Source of the DNA: Desulfotomaculum copahuensis
GTDB lineage: Bacteria; Bacillota; Desulfotomaculia; Desulfotomaculales; Desulfovirgulaceae
Direction of reading: 5' to 3'
Assembly (NCBI RefSeq): GCF_001655685.1
Contig: NZ_LYVF01000013.1
Span: 124,001-188,000, forward strand
DNA: 64,000 bases
Made by a program: the position numbers and the translations under genes
The notes under the pieces: generated by a model
The model's database searches: none
What the model saw: only the letters and a program-made list of their open reading frames with translations
What the model was told of the DNA's origin: nothing
Shown: piece after piece, positions 17,010 to 25,021 of the stretch
How positions within the stretch are numbered: the first letter of the stretch is position 1
How the letters are laid out: each line of letters begins with the position of its first letter

Positions 17010-17897
17010 TCAGGCCCGCGGGTGGGCCTGATCATAGACCTCCTTCAAGCGGGCACGGGTTAAATGAGTGTAAATCTGGGTGGTGGAAATGTCCGCGTGC
17101 CCGAGCAATTCCTGTACCGAACGCAAATCGGCGCCGTTTTCCAGCAGATGGGTGGCAAAGGAATGACGCAGGGTGTGCGGTGTGATTACTTTTTCGATTT
17201 TCCCCTGCCGGGCGTATTTTTTGATGATCTTCCAGAATCCCTGGCGGGTCAGGCGGTGGCCCTGCTGATTGACAAACAGCGCCGGCGTGCTTTTGCCCCG
17301 GGTCAGTTTTGTCCTCCCCCGGGCCAGGTATTCCGCCACATAGTGCGCGGCCAGCGATCCGACGGGTACGATGCGTTCCCTGGCCCCTTTCCCGAAGCAT
17401 CGTACATAGGCATGATCCAGGTTCACATGCTCCACATCCAGGGAAACCAGTTCCGTCACCCGCATGCCCGTAGCATAAAGCAGCTCCAGCATGGCCTTGT
17501 CCCGCAACCCGCCCGGTTTGCCCATACGCGGTTGGGCCAGCAGCACCTCCACCTCGGCGGCGGTCAACACCCGGGGCAGGCGCTGGGTCAAGCGGGGCGA
17601 TTCCAGGTTGGCTGTGGGATCAACACCGATTAACTGCTCGTTCAACAAAAAACGGTAGAAGGACTTCAATGCAGCCAGATGCCGGGAAATGGTGGCCGGT
17701 GCCCGTCCGTCCCGCTTCAGCTTGAGCAGGTAGGCCATCACCGCGCGGCGGCCGTTTTCCCCCACCGGATCCAGTCCCTGCGCCCGGGTGAAGTCCCGGT
17801 ACTGGGATAGATCCAGTCGGTATGAGGCCAGCGTGTTATCGGCCAGTCCCCTTTCCACCCCCAGGTAATGGATAAACCCCCTGACCAGGCTTTCCAT
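17010..17897 (-). CDS. xerD: Tyrosine recombinase XerD
   Basis: 295 aa from the ATG at 17897, preceded by GGGGGTGA. The N-terminal SAM-like core-binding domain spans about 1-90. The catalytic domain shows the Arg in LLYATGMRVTELVSL, TPHTLRHSFATHLLENGAD (His-x-x-Arg), LGHADISTTQIY and the nucleophile Tyr in that last motif. It resolves chromosome dimers at dif with XerC. It sits in the conserved spoIIM-yqzK-xerD-deoB order, so it is the housekeeping enzyme rather than a phage integrase. Confidence 0.92.
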   Translation of the reverse strand: MESLVRGFIHYLGVERGLADNTLASYRLDLSQYRDFTRAQGLDPVGENGRRAVMAYLLKLKRDGRAPATISRHLAALKSFYRFLLNEQLIGVDPTANLESPRLTQRLPRVLTAAEVEVLLAQPRMGKPGGLRDKAMLELLYATGMRVTELVSLDVEHVNLDHAYVRCFGKGARERIVPVGSLAAHYVAEYLARGRTKLTRGKSTPALFVNQQGHRLTRQGFWKIIKKYARQGKIEKVITPHTLRHSFATHLLENGADLRSVQELLGHADISTTQIYTHLTRARLKEVYDQAHPRA

Positions 17898-18036
17898 GCG
17901 CAATCACCCCCGCTGCGATAATTTTGCGCCAACATTAATTTCCATATTGAAGCGGCAAATCCTGCCTGCGCAGGGAAAAATGAAAGACAGCCCGGATGGA
18001 ACTGTCTTACAATTAAATGCCATATCCTGAAAAGAG

Positions 18037-18249
18037 TCAATACGCTATATGATTCCAGGAGTAATTGCCGTGCTGCCACCACCCGGCTTGATGGCCGTAT
18101 TCAACCAGCGGGGCGGCCTGTCCACCGGCACCGGCCGCTTCTCCGGCGCGGCTGCCGGGGGCGGGAGCGGGGTTGTGCATTACGGCCAGAATGAACAGCA
18201 TTACCAGCACAGCCAGCGCCAGCACGCCCATCGAGGTTTTTTGATCCAT
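18037..18249 (-). CDS. Small single-pass membrane protein of unknown function
   Basis: About 70 aa. After MDQKTSMG there is one hydrophobic helix (VLALAVLVMLFILAVM), followed by a Pro/Ala/Gly-rich linker and an aromatic tail (GWWQHGNYSWNHIAY). Three ATGs in a row follow GGGAGG; the third (18249) has the best spacing. No family recognised. The composition looks like a surface-exposed tail with a linker. Confidence 0.55.
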   Translation of the reverse strand: MDQKTSMGVLALAVLVMLFILAVMHNPAPAPGSRAGEAAGAGGQAAPLVEYGHQAGWWQHGNYSWNHIAY

Positions 18250-18335
18250 CATCATCCCTCCCGAACCCGTTTAACTATATAGACGTGCCCGGGACGGAAA
18301 AGGTTCCCATTTTGCGGCAAAAAAATATAAAAATT

Positions 18336-19445
18336 TTAGATTTTGATCAGTTCATATGCCCGGCTGCCCAGCCCGGCTTCTTCGGCGTAGGCCAACTGCC
18401 GCTGCCAGTTCGCCTGCGGCCACAGGGCGCGGAACTTGTCGGAAACGCCGGGCTTGTCCGCCAGACGGCTGCCGGCCAGTACCGGTTCCTGGTTGACCAG
18501 ATCGGCGCAGGCCTGATCCAGGGCGACCGGATCCAAAGAGGCCAGCATGCCGATATCCCGCACCACCGGCGCATCAGTCCAACCGGCGCAGTCGCATTCC
18601 GGGGAAAAGTTGTTTAAGAAGGTGATGAAGCCCGCCTTGCCGGTTTTATTTTTAAGCACCCCGGCCGCAAACTCCACTATTTTTTCTTGAATGGCGTCGG
18701 GCTCGGTCTTCCAGTTCACGGCAATAGCCTGTTCCGGACAGGTAATCGTACACTCTCCGCAGCCGATGCATTTTTCCCGGTTGATTTCCGCTTTTTTGGT
18801 TTCCGCCGGAACAGTGATCGCCTCCCCGGGACACCATTTGGTGCAGCGGCCGCAGCCCACACATTTTTCCGGCTCCACCGCTGGCAAAACGTCCGAGTGC
18901 ATCATTTGCTTGCCGCCGCGGGAACCCAGACCCATGCCGATATTTTTCAGCACCCCGCCGAAGCCGGTCAGTTCATGCCCCTTGAAGTGGCTTACCGCCA
19001 GCAGGGCATCCGCATGCACTACGGCGCTGCCAATCTTGACCGTTTGGAAATGCTTCAAATTTACTTCCACATTGATGTAGTCACGGCCGTTAAGTCCGTC
19101 GGCAATGACCAGGGGGGCATCCACCACGGCGTATGCGAAACCGTTTTCAATTGCTGTTTGCAGGTGATCCACCGCATTGGCCCGGCCGCCCACATAAAGG
19201 GTGTTGGCGTCGGTGAGAAAGGGCTTGCCGCCCAATGATTTGACTTTGTTCACCAACCGGCGGATAAACTGGGGGCGCACATAGCCGGTATTGCCCTGCT
19301 CACCAAAGTGCAGCTTGAATGCCACCAGATCCCGGGGGGCGATCAGTTCGGCCATCCCGGCACGGTCAAACAATTTTTCCAGTTTGTCCAGCAGGTTTTG
19401 CCTGTGATTGGCCCGCAAATCAGTAAAAAATACCTTTGCCGGCAT
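18336..19445 (-). CDS. DUF362 ferredoxin-like protein with two [4Fe-4S] motifs
   Basis: 369 aa from the ATG at 19445, which follows AGGAGGG. The DUF362 domain fills most of the chain (LVAFKLHFGEQGNTGYVRP, FLTDANTLYVG, SHFKGHELTGFGGVLKN). Two adjacent cluster motifs are inserted: CVGCGRCTKWCP near 206 and CIGCGECTITCP near 235. Cytosolic electron-transfer proteins of this type are common in anaerobes, and the partner enzyme is unknown. No close operon partner. Confidence 0.85.
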   Translation of the reverse strand: MPAKVFFTDLRANHRQNLLDKLEKLFDRAGMAELIAPRDLVAFKLHFGEQGNTGYVRPQFIRRLVNKVKSLGGKPFLTDANTLYVGGRANAVDHLQTAIENGFAYAVVDAPLVIADGLNGRDYINVEVNLKHFQTVKIGSAVVHADALLAVSHFKGHELTGFGGVLKNIGMGLGSRGGKQMMHSDVLPAVEPEKCVGCGRCTKWCPGEAITVPAETKKAEINREKCIGCGECTITCPEQAIAVNWKTEPDAIQEKIVEFAAGVLKNKTGKAGFITFLNNFSPECDCAGWTDAPVVRDIGMLASLDPVALDQACADLVNQEPVLAGSRLADKPGVSDKFRALWPQANWQRQLAYAEEAGLGSRAYELIKI

Positions 19446-19528
19446 TTTCCATCCCTCCTGTGCGTTATCATCCATTAAAGATTCTATGCCGGACCGGCTT
19501 TTCCTCCGTCATCCGGACGACAAAAGGA

Positions 19529-19822
19529 TCATTCCTGTTTGCCGGGCCGGCCGTGGTAATACTGTTCCAGCAGTTGCCACAGGCGATCAAGCACCCGGGT
19601 GTGAACGGCCGCCGGGATCAAGCCGTTCGCGGGCGTTTCCCTTTGCTCCTCCATACGCACCGGTTCCCGGTGCAAAGGATCCTGTCTTTCACCGGGGGAA
19701 CGGGAGCCTGCAAACAGGGCGTAAATCTGGCTGCCCAGCACGGCCAGCATGGCCAGTACCAGGAGCAGGCGCAGGCATTTCATCACTCTTTGCCGCAGCC
19801 GGGAAATATACATGACAAACAT
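19529..19822 (-). CDS. Small membrane-anchored protein, possibly YqzK (DUF4227)-like
   Basis: 97 aa; the ATG follows GGGGGGAG. A basic N-terminus (ISRLRQRVMKCLR) leads into one membrane helix (LLLVLAMLAVLGSQIYALF), then a charged external or cytosolic part ending TRVLDRLWQLLEQYYHG. B. subtilis YqzK, also a short N-terminally anchored protein, sits between spoIIM/fur and xerD. Position and shape agree, but direct similarity is weak. Function unknown. Confidence 0.5.
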   Translation of the reverse strand: MFVMYISRLRQRVMKCLRLLLVLAMLAVLGSQIYALFAGSRSPGERQDPLHREPVRMEEQRETPANGLIPAAVHTRVLDRLWQLLEQYYHGRPGKQE

Positions 19823-19861
19823 TTCGCTCCCCCCGTTTCAGTCGGTATGAGACGTTAAACG

Positions 19862-19957
19862 GCAGGCATCCGGCGCCGCCGGATGCCTGCGCCGGGCGGT
19901 GCGGCCGGGTGGCGGCCCGGCCGTACAAGCGGCCGGGATGTCCGGCGGTGCGCCGGA
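19862..19957. repeat. Three consecutive GC-rich hairpins between spoIIM and the yqzK-like gene
   Basis: GCAGGCATCCGGC / GCCGGATGCCTGC is a perfect 13-bp stem (19862-19890). CGGCCGGG / CCCGGCCG follows (19902-19923), then TCCGGCG / CGCCGGA (19941-19957). No T-tract follows any of them. They could be a REP-like cluster or mRNA-stabilising structures. Confidence 0.5.
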
Positions 19958-20013
19958 TACCGCACGTGCCGGCGCGGACGGTACGCCGGATTGACTGCCG
20001 TCCACCGGTACCC

Positions 20014-20652
20014 TTAAGTTCCGGCACCGATCAGGTTGACCACCGTCCGGGTCAGCCACGGCGAACAACAGGCTTCCACCAGGCCGGCGCCGGCCGCGGC
20101 GGCCAGCACCACCACCATGATTGCCGTATAACGGGACAGGGAAAACAAGAGCGGGTCACGCCCCCCCGGACGGCGCTGCAAAAGCTGCGCGGCAAAAGCA
20201 AGCGAGGCCACCGCCCCGGTGAAAAGAGCGGGCAGGTAAAGCAGGTTGTGCGGCATAATCGAAGCGGCAGCCAGCAGCACCCCCCGGCCGGCCAGATCCC
20301 GGCAGAGAAAACCAACCGCGAAACCAAGTACGTAGCCGCGTAAAAAAACCAGTGCGATTACGGCCGGAATGCCGATCAGGCTCAGGCCCGAAAGATACAT
20401 GACGCCCACCATGATCATATTGTCGCCGACGGCACCGCGTACAGCCCGCGAAGAGTCCGGCAGCGGGTGATTGAACTGCGGCAGGGATGCCGCCAGATAA
20501 TCGTGCAGGTCTTTGGCCTGTCCATACTGGAGGTTGATCGCGTTCCAGGCCCCGCCCGCGATACCCAGGGCAAAAATGAGCAGTACCAGCAGGCTGACGG
20601 GCCAGAGCTTTTTCAAAGCGTTTATAAAATGCCGCCGGTATAGCCGGATCAT
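20014..20652 (-). CDS. spoIIM: Stage II sporulation protein M
   Basis: 212 aa membrane protein with about five hydrophobic segments, the SpoIIM family length. Typical stretches are LVLLIFALGIAGG, NMIMVGVMYLSGLSLIGIP, the ALVFLRGYVLGF turn and the conserved IMPHNLLYLPAL. SpoIIM is part of the SpoIID-SpoIIM-SpoIIP complex that drives engulfment of the forespore in the mother-cell membrane. The ATG is preceded by GGGGGGCGGGGG. Neighbouring xerD/deoB and the downstream yqzK-like gene match the Firmicute order. Confidence 0.9.
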   Translation of the reverse strand: MIRLYRRHFINALKKLWPVSLLVLLIFALGIAGGAWNAINLQYGQAKDLHDYLAASLPQFNHPLPDSSRAVRGAVGDNMIMVGVMYLSGLSLIGIPAVIALVFLRGYVLGFAVGFLCRDLAGRGVLLAAASIMPHNLLYLPALFTGAVASLAFAAQLLQRRPGGRDPLLFSLSRYTAIMVVVLAAAAGAGLVEACCSPWLTRTVVNLIGAGT

Positions 20653-20824
20653 CCCCCGCCCCCCTTAAACCTGTCCATGCTTATGTTTATGGAAGGGAAG
20701 CAAGGTTTATGACGGGCAAACATACGGGCGGGCGGTTCTCCATGTCCCGCCCGGACCGGGAATCGCTATCCAGCCGGCGAAAGCGCCGGTGGAATGTGAC
20801 CCGGGCAACCGGCCCGCCGGTATG

Positions 20825-21502
20825 CTACCGGCAATGAGTTTTTGCGAGCAAAAGGCGGTAGATGTATTCTGCGGCCAGCAGATCTTCCAGGGAGTTGCCG
20901 CTGGCCGCCACCACCGCCACTCCGGCGGACAGGCGCCCGGCGGCGGCCAACGCCCGGGCGGCGGATGCTTCCGCCGGCCGCAGTCCCTTTTTGTGCCGCG
21001 TGCGGGCGATGGTGCCGGTGAGCACGGCCGGTGCGCCGGCAGTCAAAGCGGCGTCAAAAGCCGCCCCGCCCGCTCCGGTGGCGGCCACCACCACCCGCCC
21101 CTTCAGATCGGCCAGTTCGGCCACGGCGGCCCCCAGGTTGGGCAATAAAGCACCAATGGACGCGCCGGCGGCCGCGATACCGGAGCGCACCCGGGTGGTG
21201 GCGGCCAGCCTTTGTTCGTCGCCGCCCCCGCGGGGCTCGGCAATCAAGACCACATCCGTGCCCAGGGTACGGGCGCGCCCGCCGGCCAGGCGGCCCACCC
21301 GTTGCGGGTCCACCGGCACCGGCGGCTGCACCCCGTCCGTGCCGGCGCCGTAAACCGCCGCCGCACCTTCATCCAGTGCGGCTTCCAGACTGGTGGACAT
21401 ATCGATCACATCCACGATCACTACCACAAGCCCCTGCCGGGCGGCACGCGCCGCACCGCTGGCATCGGCGGTGAGAATGACGGGAATTCCGGTGCGGGTC
21501 AA
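20825..21502 (-). CDS. Hypothetical protein, distantly ComB (2-phosphosulfolactate phosphatase)-like
   Basis: 225 aa, Ala/Gly-rich, starting at a TTG behind GGAGGAG. VVVIVDVIDMSTSLEAALDEGA near residues 26-47 resembles the opening VIDVLRATTT motif of ComB. DLKGRVVVAATGAGGAAFDAAL and LTGTIARTRH fall where ComB has its GTTNGT and N-A-x-A blocks. The catalytic residues are not clearly conserved, so it is called fold-level similarity only. It lies between spoIIM and mciZ; role unknown. Confidence 0.4.
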   Translation of the reverse strand: MTRTGIPVILTADASGAARAARQGLVVVIVDVIDMSTSLEAALDEGAAAVYGAGTDGVQPPVPVDPQRVGRLAGGRARTLGTDVVLIAEPRGGGDEQRLAATTRVRSGIAAAGASIGALLPNLGAAVAELADLKGRVVVAATGAGGAAFDAALTAGAPAVLTGTIARTRHKKGLRPAEASAARALAAAGRLSAGVAVVAASGNSLEDLLAAEYIYRLLLAKTHCR

Positions 21503-21523
21503 AGAAACTTTCTCCTCCCTCCT

Positions 21524-21552
21524 GCATAAAGCACTCCCGGCTTACATACATT
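21524..21552 (+). promoter_or_regulatory. Sigma-E-type promoter upstream of mciZ
   Basis: GCATAAA (-35, 21524-21530), a 14-bp spacer and CATACATT (-10, 21545-21552) match the B. subtilis sigma-E consensus kmATATT-N14-CATACAnT. Only the last two -35 bases differ. It points toward mciZ, whose ATG is about 130 bp on. It overlaps the start region of the opposite-strand gene. Confidence 0.6.
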
Positions 21553-21685
21553 GAAAACAGCGCGGGGGCGCAAGCCGGCCGGTAACCACCGCTCCACGGG
21601 GCCGGCACATTTTGTCCAGCCGTGCCGGACATGCCCCCGCCCGCCGACCGGTGTCCGCGGCACAAAAATACGGGAGATGATTGTG

Positions 21686-21814
21686 ATGCAAATCTATTTT
21701 TCTTCCCGGTCGTTATTTATTAAAGGCCGGATCAGGGAGGTCTGCGCCCTTTTAAAGGAATACGGCCGCCGTTACCGCACGCTGCAGGATCTAATCAACT
21801 CCAGGTTGAACTGA
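21686..21814 (+). CDS. mciZ: MciZ-like inhibitor of FtsZ (42 aa)
   Basis: 42 codons, ATG at 21686 with GGGAGA 8 nt upstream. The protein (MQIYFSSRSLFIKGRIREV, then CALLKEYGRRYRTLQDLI) aligns with B. subtilis MciZ, a 40-aa peptide with KLKEYGR and a following aromatic/valine-Asp-Trp-Ile tail. Shared features are length, the hydrophobic strand before Gly-Lys/Arg, the LKEYGR core and the D-x-I end. MciZ binds the C-terminal face of FtsZ and stops Z-ring assembly in the mother cell. The sigma-E-like promoter and the spoIIM-xerD neighbourhood agree. It is the only plus-strand gene in this stretch and overlaps the DUF3866 gene tail by 24 bp. Confidence 0.75.
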   Translation: MQIYFSSRSLFIKGRIREVCALLKEYGRRYRTLQDLINSRLN

Positions 21815-22906
21815 AGCGGCCGGCCGGCGGCTTGCATAAAGCCCGGCGGCGTAAATTCCCGCCGCTCCGGCGGCCAGAAAGAATTCACGGTCCTGCTCCA
21901 CACTCCGGCCCATGGTGGTCACCCGGATGCCGTATTCGTGCAGCGCCTCCAGCGCCGGGCCGCCGTCCACCTCCACCAGTTCGTGCCTTTCCGCCAGGCC
22001 GCCGGCCGTCAGTTGCCGCCGCACCAGTTGCGCCCGGTCCGGCTCCATTACCGGCAGCGGGATGGTGCAGGGGGCCAGCGCCACCAGGCCCAGGGCGGTA
22101 CGGGTGTGATGGCTCAAGCCGTGGTGGCGTTCCCGGGGATCGGCGAAGCTGATGCGCGGTACGGCCACCGGCCGGCCGCCAAGCACGTGCACGGCATTGA
22201 CCACATCACCCTGCTCCAGGCCGGTAAAGCCGAACTGCGATCCAGTGCCGGTGATCCCCGGCCCCATGGCCGCCACAATGATGTCCGCCCCGGCCACCCC
22301 TTTGGCCGCCAGCAGGCCGCTGTACACGTTCACCGCTTCGAAGTCGCCGCCAAAGGCATGGCCGCAGGTGACAGTGGCGGCCAGCAGGCCCTTTGCCTTC
22401 AATTCGGCCGCCAGGCGGCTCAAGGGCAGGGGCAGCGCCCCCCCGTCGGTCATCAGGTAAACCAGCCGGGCGCGGCCGCCGCTCATTTTATGTACCGCCG
22501 CCGCCACCGGCGCGATCATGCTGTGCAGTTCCGCCACCACCACCGGTATGCCGTCCAGGAAGGCGGTATCCCGGTAAAGTGAATTGGCCGGGTGCTCCGC
22601 TTCTTCCACGGCCAGTACCTTGACCTGGCTGGGCGTATAGCGCGCCTTCATGATGTGGCCGTGAACGGCGGCATCCCTGCGGCGGCAGTTAATATTGGCC
22701 ATAATAAAATGGGTACCCCCGGTACCCAGTTTTTTGTGCACTGCCGTGGTGTTCAGAATCACTTCGTCTCCCGGGTGCACCGGTCCGGTCAGCCGGCTGT
22801 AATTGACGGCCCGTTCCTCCCGGCCGTCCACCGCCACCGTCACTTCATCAACCTGCGCGACGCTGGAAATAATACGCAAAACCCGTCCCGTGCGAATGCG
22901 GATCAT
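21791..22906 (-). CDS. DUF3866 family protein
   Basis: 371 aa, the normal length for DUF3866, a family of unknown function found in Firmicutes and Actinobacteria. The N-terminal small barrel (VTVAVDGREERAVNY, GDEVILNTTAVHKKLGTGGTHFI) leads to GHIMKARYTPSQVKVLAVEE and a larger alpha/beta domain with ADIIVAAMGPGITGTGSQFGF. The ATG follows GGGGGTA. The 3' end overlaps mciZ on the other strand. No function is claimed. Confidence 0.8.
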   Translation of the reverse strand: MIRIRTGRVLRIISSVAQVDEVTVAVDGREERAVNYSRLTGPVHPGDEVILNTTAVHKKLGTGGTHFIMANINCRRRDAAVHGHIMKARYTPSQVKVLAVEEAEHPANSLYRDTAFLDGIPVVVAELHSMIAPVAAAVHKMSGGRARLVYLMTDGGALPLPLSRLAAELKAKGLLAATVTCGHAFGGDFEAVNVYSGLLAAKGVAGADIIVAAMGPGITGTGSQFGFTGLEQGDVVNAVHVLGGRPVAVPRISFADPRERHHGLSHHTRTALGLVALAPCTIPLPVMEPDRAQLVRRQLTAGGLAERHELVEVDGGPALEALHEYGIRVTTMGRSVEQDREFFLAAGAAGIYAAGLYASRRPAASVQPGVD

Positions 22907-23349
22907 ATCAGTACCCCCATCATGGAAACCCGGCCGGCTCCCGGCGCAACGTCCCGGCGCCGGGAAAACGGTTGGCCGGGCGTTGATGCGGCTGCAACCG
23001 GAATGAAGCCGGCGTCACCACCTGGACACCGGTATATAGCGGGATAAAAAAGCGGCTGCAACCGGTAAAGCAACACCGGCAGTCCGCCCTGGCAGCCGGC
23101 ATGTGCCCCGGACAGCAAAGCGGCTAAGCAGGTGTAATCCGGCAATGCGGCCGCCAAAGGCCCGCTTTTACCCGGCATGCCGGCCGGTAAAATGGTTGCA
23201 GCCGGCAAAAGAGGCACCGGGCAGTCCGCCACTGGACGCCGCCGCAAAAAGCAGCGCCGGCCGCGGCCCGGCACCGGGCGGTAAAACCGCCGCCGTCTGA
23301 TGAAACCGCAGACGGCCGTACGAATTAGTATACCCCGTTCCGGCCGGCA
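22907..23349. other. Non-coding gap with a degenerate threefold repeat
   Basis: 443 bp without a convincing gene. Three related units begin GGCTGCAACCGG (about 22988), GGCTGCAACCGG (about 23053) and GGTTGCAGCCGG (about 23193). The last two continue as ACACCGGCAGTCCGCC and GCACCGGGCAGTCCGCC. Short open frames here are Arg/Pro/Ala-rich and frame-inconsistent. Confidence 0.45.
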
Positions 23350-24462
23350 CTATGCCTGCGCCCGGCGGATTATCTCCACCAGCCAGCGGGCGCTGTCCAC
23401 CAGGTCGGCCACCCGGATGTATTCCTCCGTGGTATGCACCTTTTGCATGGCGATGCCCAGGTTGGCGGTGGGGATGCCCTTCTGGTTGAAGATGTTGGCG
23501 TCGCTGCCGCCGCCGGTTTTCACCAGTTCCGGTTTAAAACCGAGCCGGCCGGCCGCTTCAACCGCCACCTGCACCACCGGGTCGGACGGCGCCAGGACAA
23601 AGCTCTGATAAAGGGTTTCCGTGGAGATGTTCACGGTGGCGCCGAATTCCGCCGCCGTCTCGCGCAGGATGCGGCAGACGGCATCCGTCAGCGCCCGCCG
23701 TTTGGCGCCGTCCAGGCTTCTGGTTTCGCCCAGCAGGTTGCAGGCGTCGGGCACGATGTTGATCGCCTTGCCGCCGGAAATGACGCCGATGTTGGCCGTT
23801 GTATCTTCTTCCAGCCGCCCCAGCGACATGCGTGCGATGGCATGCGCGGCCACCTGGATAGCATTGATCCCGTCCTGCGGGTTGACCCCGGCGTGTGCCG
23901 CCCGGCCGCGCACCAGGGCGCCGATCTTGTCCTGGGTGGGCGCCTGTGTGACAATGCAGCCCGGCCCGCCTTCGCCGTCCAGCACAAAGCCGAGCCGTGA
24001 CTGCATCCGGCTCGTATCAAGCTGTTTGGCCCCCCACAGGCCGCTTTCCTCGCCGATGGTGAAAACCACTTCCAGGCCGCCGTGGGTGATTCCTTCCTCC
24101 CGCACCACCCGGACCGCCTCCAGAATGGCGGCGATACCGGCCTTGTCGTCGGCGCCCAGAACGGTGTCGCCGGAAGAACGCACCACGCCGTCCGTCACCA
24201 CCGGGTGCACGCCCCGGCCGGGCTCCACCGTATCCATATGCGCCGACAAAAGCAGCGGCGCGTCGCCGCCGGCTGCCGGCAGGACGGCGATCAGGTTGCC
24301 CGCGCCGCCGGTGGACTGTCCGGCGCCGTCTTCCCGCACGGAAAAGCCCATCTTCTCCAGCCTGGCGGTAAGCACACCGGCCACGGCCCGCTCGCTGCCG
24401 CTGGGACTGTCGATTTGGACCAGTTCCAGAAATTCCGCCAGTATCCGCGATTCGTTGACCAT
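23350..24462 (-). CDS. PepT-like M20/M25/M40 metallopeptidase
   Basis: 370 aa di-zinc peptidase. Zinc ligands and catalytic residues are visible in LLSAHMDTVEPG, LGADDKAG, FTIGEESG (general base Glu), FVLDGEGG and the C-terminal KVHTTEEYI. The lid domain carries GRAAHAGVNPQDG. It resembles tripeptidase-T-like proteins such as B. subtilis YqjE more than the YgeY enzyme at 3541. The ATG lies one base past the korC stop, so it may be co-transcribed with korDABC. Substrate unknown; probably cytosolic peptides. Confidence 0.88.
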   Translation of the reverse strand: MVNESRILAEFLELVQIDSPSGSERAVAGVLTARLEKMGFSVREDGAGQSTGGAGNLIAVLPAAGGDAPLLLSAHMDTVEPGRGVHPVVTDGVVRSSGDTVLGADDKAGIAAILEAVRVVREEGITHGGLEVVFTIGEESGLWGAKQLDTSRMQSRLGFVLDGEGGPGCIVTQAPTQDKIGALVRGRAAHAGVNPQDGINAIQVAAHAIARMSLGRLEEDTTANIGVISGGKAINIVPDACNLLGETRSLDGAKRRALTDAVCRILRETAAEFGATVNISTETLYQSFVLAPSDPVVQVAVEAAGRLGFKPELVKTGGGSDANIFNQKGIPTANLGIAMQKVHTTEEYIRVADLVDSARWLVEIIRRAQA

Positions 24463-24463
24463 T

Positions 24464-25021
24464 TTATCGCTTCTCCGTTCCTTTTTCCCGCATCAGTTCC
24501 CGGCCCAGCTCCAGCGCCCGGCGGTTGACGGGAATCAAATCGTGGTGGTGGGCGGGCAGGACTTTGCGCAGCGACTCCTCCACCGCGTCGATGGACACCA
24601 CGCCGGTGATTTCCAGCAGGGCGCCCAGAATGATATTGTTGGCCACCTTGCTGTTGCCGATTTCTTCGGCCAGTTCGTTGGCCTTGATATATTCCACCCG
24701 CACATCGGTGCGCCTGGCCTTGATGTCAATCAATGAGCTGTTCACCAGGATCAGTCCGCCCGGCTGCACATCCGGTTCAAACTTTTCCAGGGAGGGCCGG
24801 TTCATGGCGATCAATGTGGTTGGTTCACTGACCACCGGAGAGCTGATCGGGCGGTCGGCGATGGTTACACCGCAGTTGGCCGTGCCGCCGCGCATTTCCG
24901 GGCCGTAGGACGGTATCCAGGCCACGTGCCTGCCCTCCAGCATGCCGGCGTAGGCCAGCAACTGCCCGGTGGACAGCACGCCCTGACCGCCGAACCCGGC
25001 GATGAGAATGGCTTGAAACAT
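24464..25021 (-). CDS. korC: 2-oxoacid:ferredoxin oxidoreductase gamma subunit
   Basis: 185 aa gamma-subunit domain. ILIAGFGGQGVLSTGQLLA opens it, SYGPEMRGGTANCGVTI follows, and NNIILGALL is the usual C-terminal block. It completes the four-subunit korD-korA-korB-korC complex, which oxidises a 2-oxoacid with CoA and reduces ferredoxin. GGAGGAG precedes the ATG, and the frame abuts korB (the korB stop is the preceding base). Confidence 0.92.
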   Translation of the reverse strand: MFQAILIAGFGGQGVLSTGQLLAYAGMLEGRHVAWIPSYGPEMRGGTANCGVTIADRPISSPVVSEPTTLIAMNRPSLEKFEPDVQPGGLILVNSSLIDIKARRTDVRVEYIKANELAEEIGNSKVANNIILGALLEITGVVSIDAVEESLRKVLPAHHHDLIPVNRRALELGRELMREKGTEKR

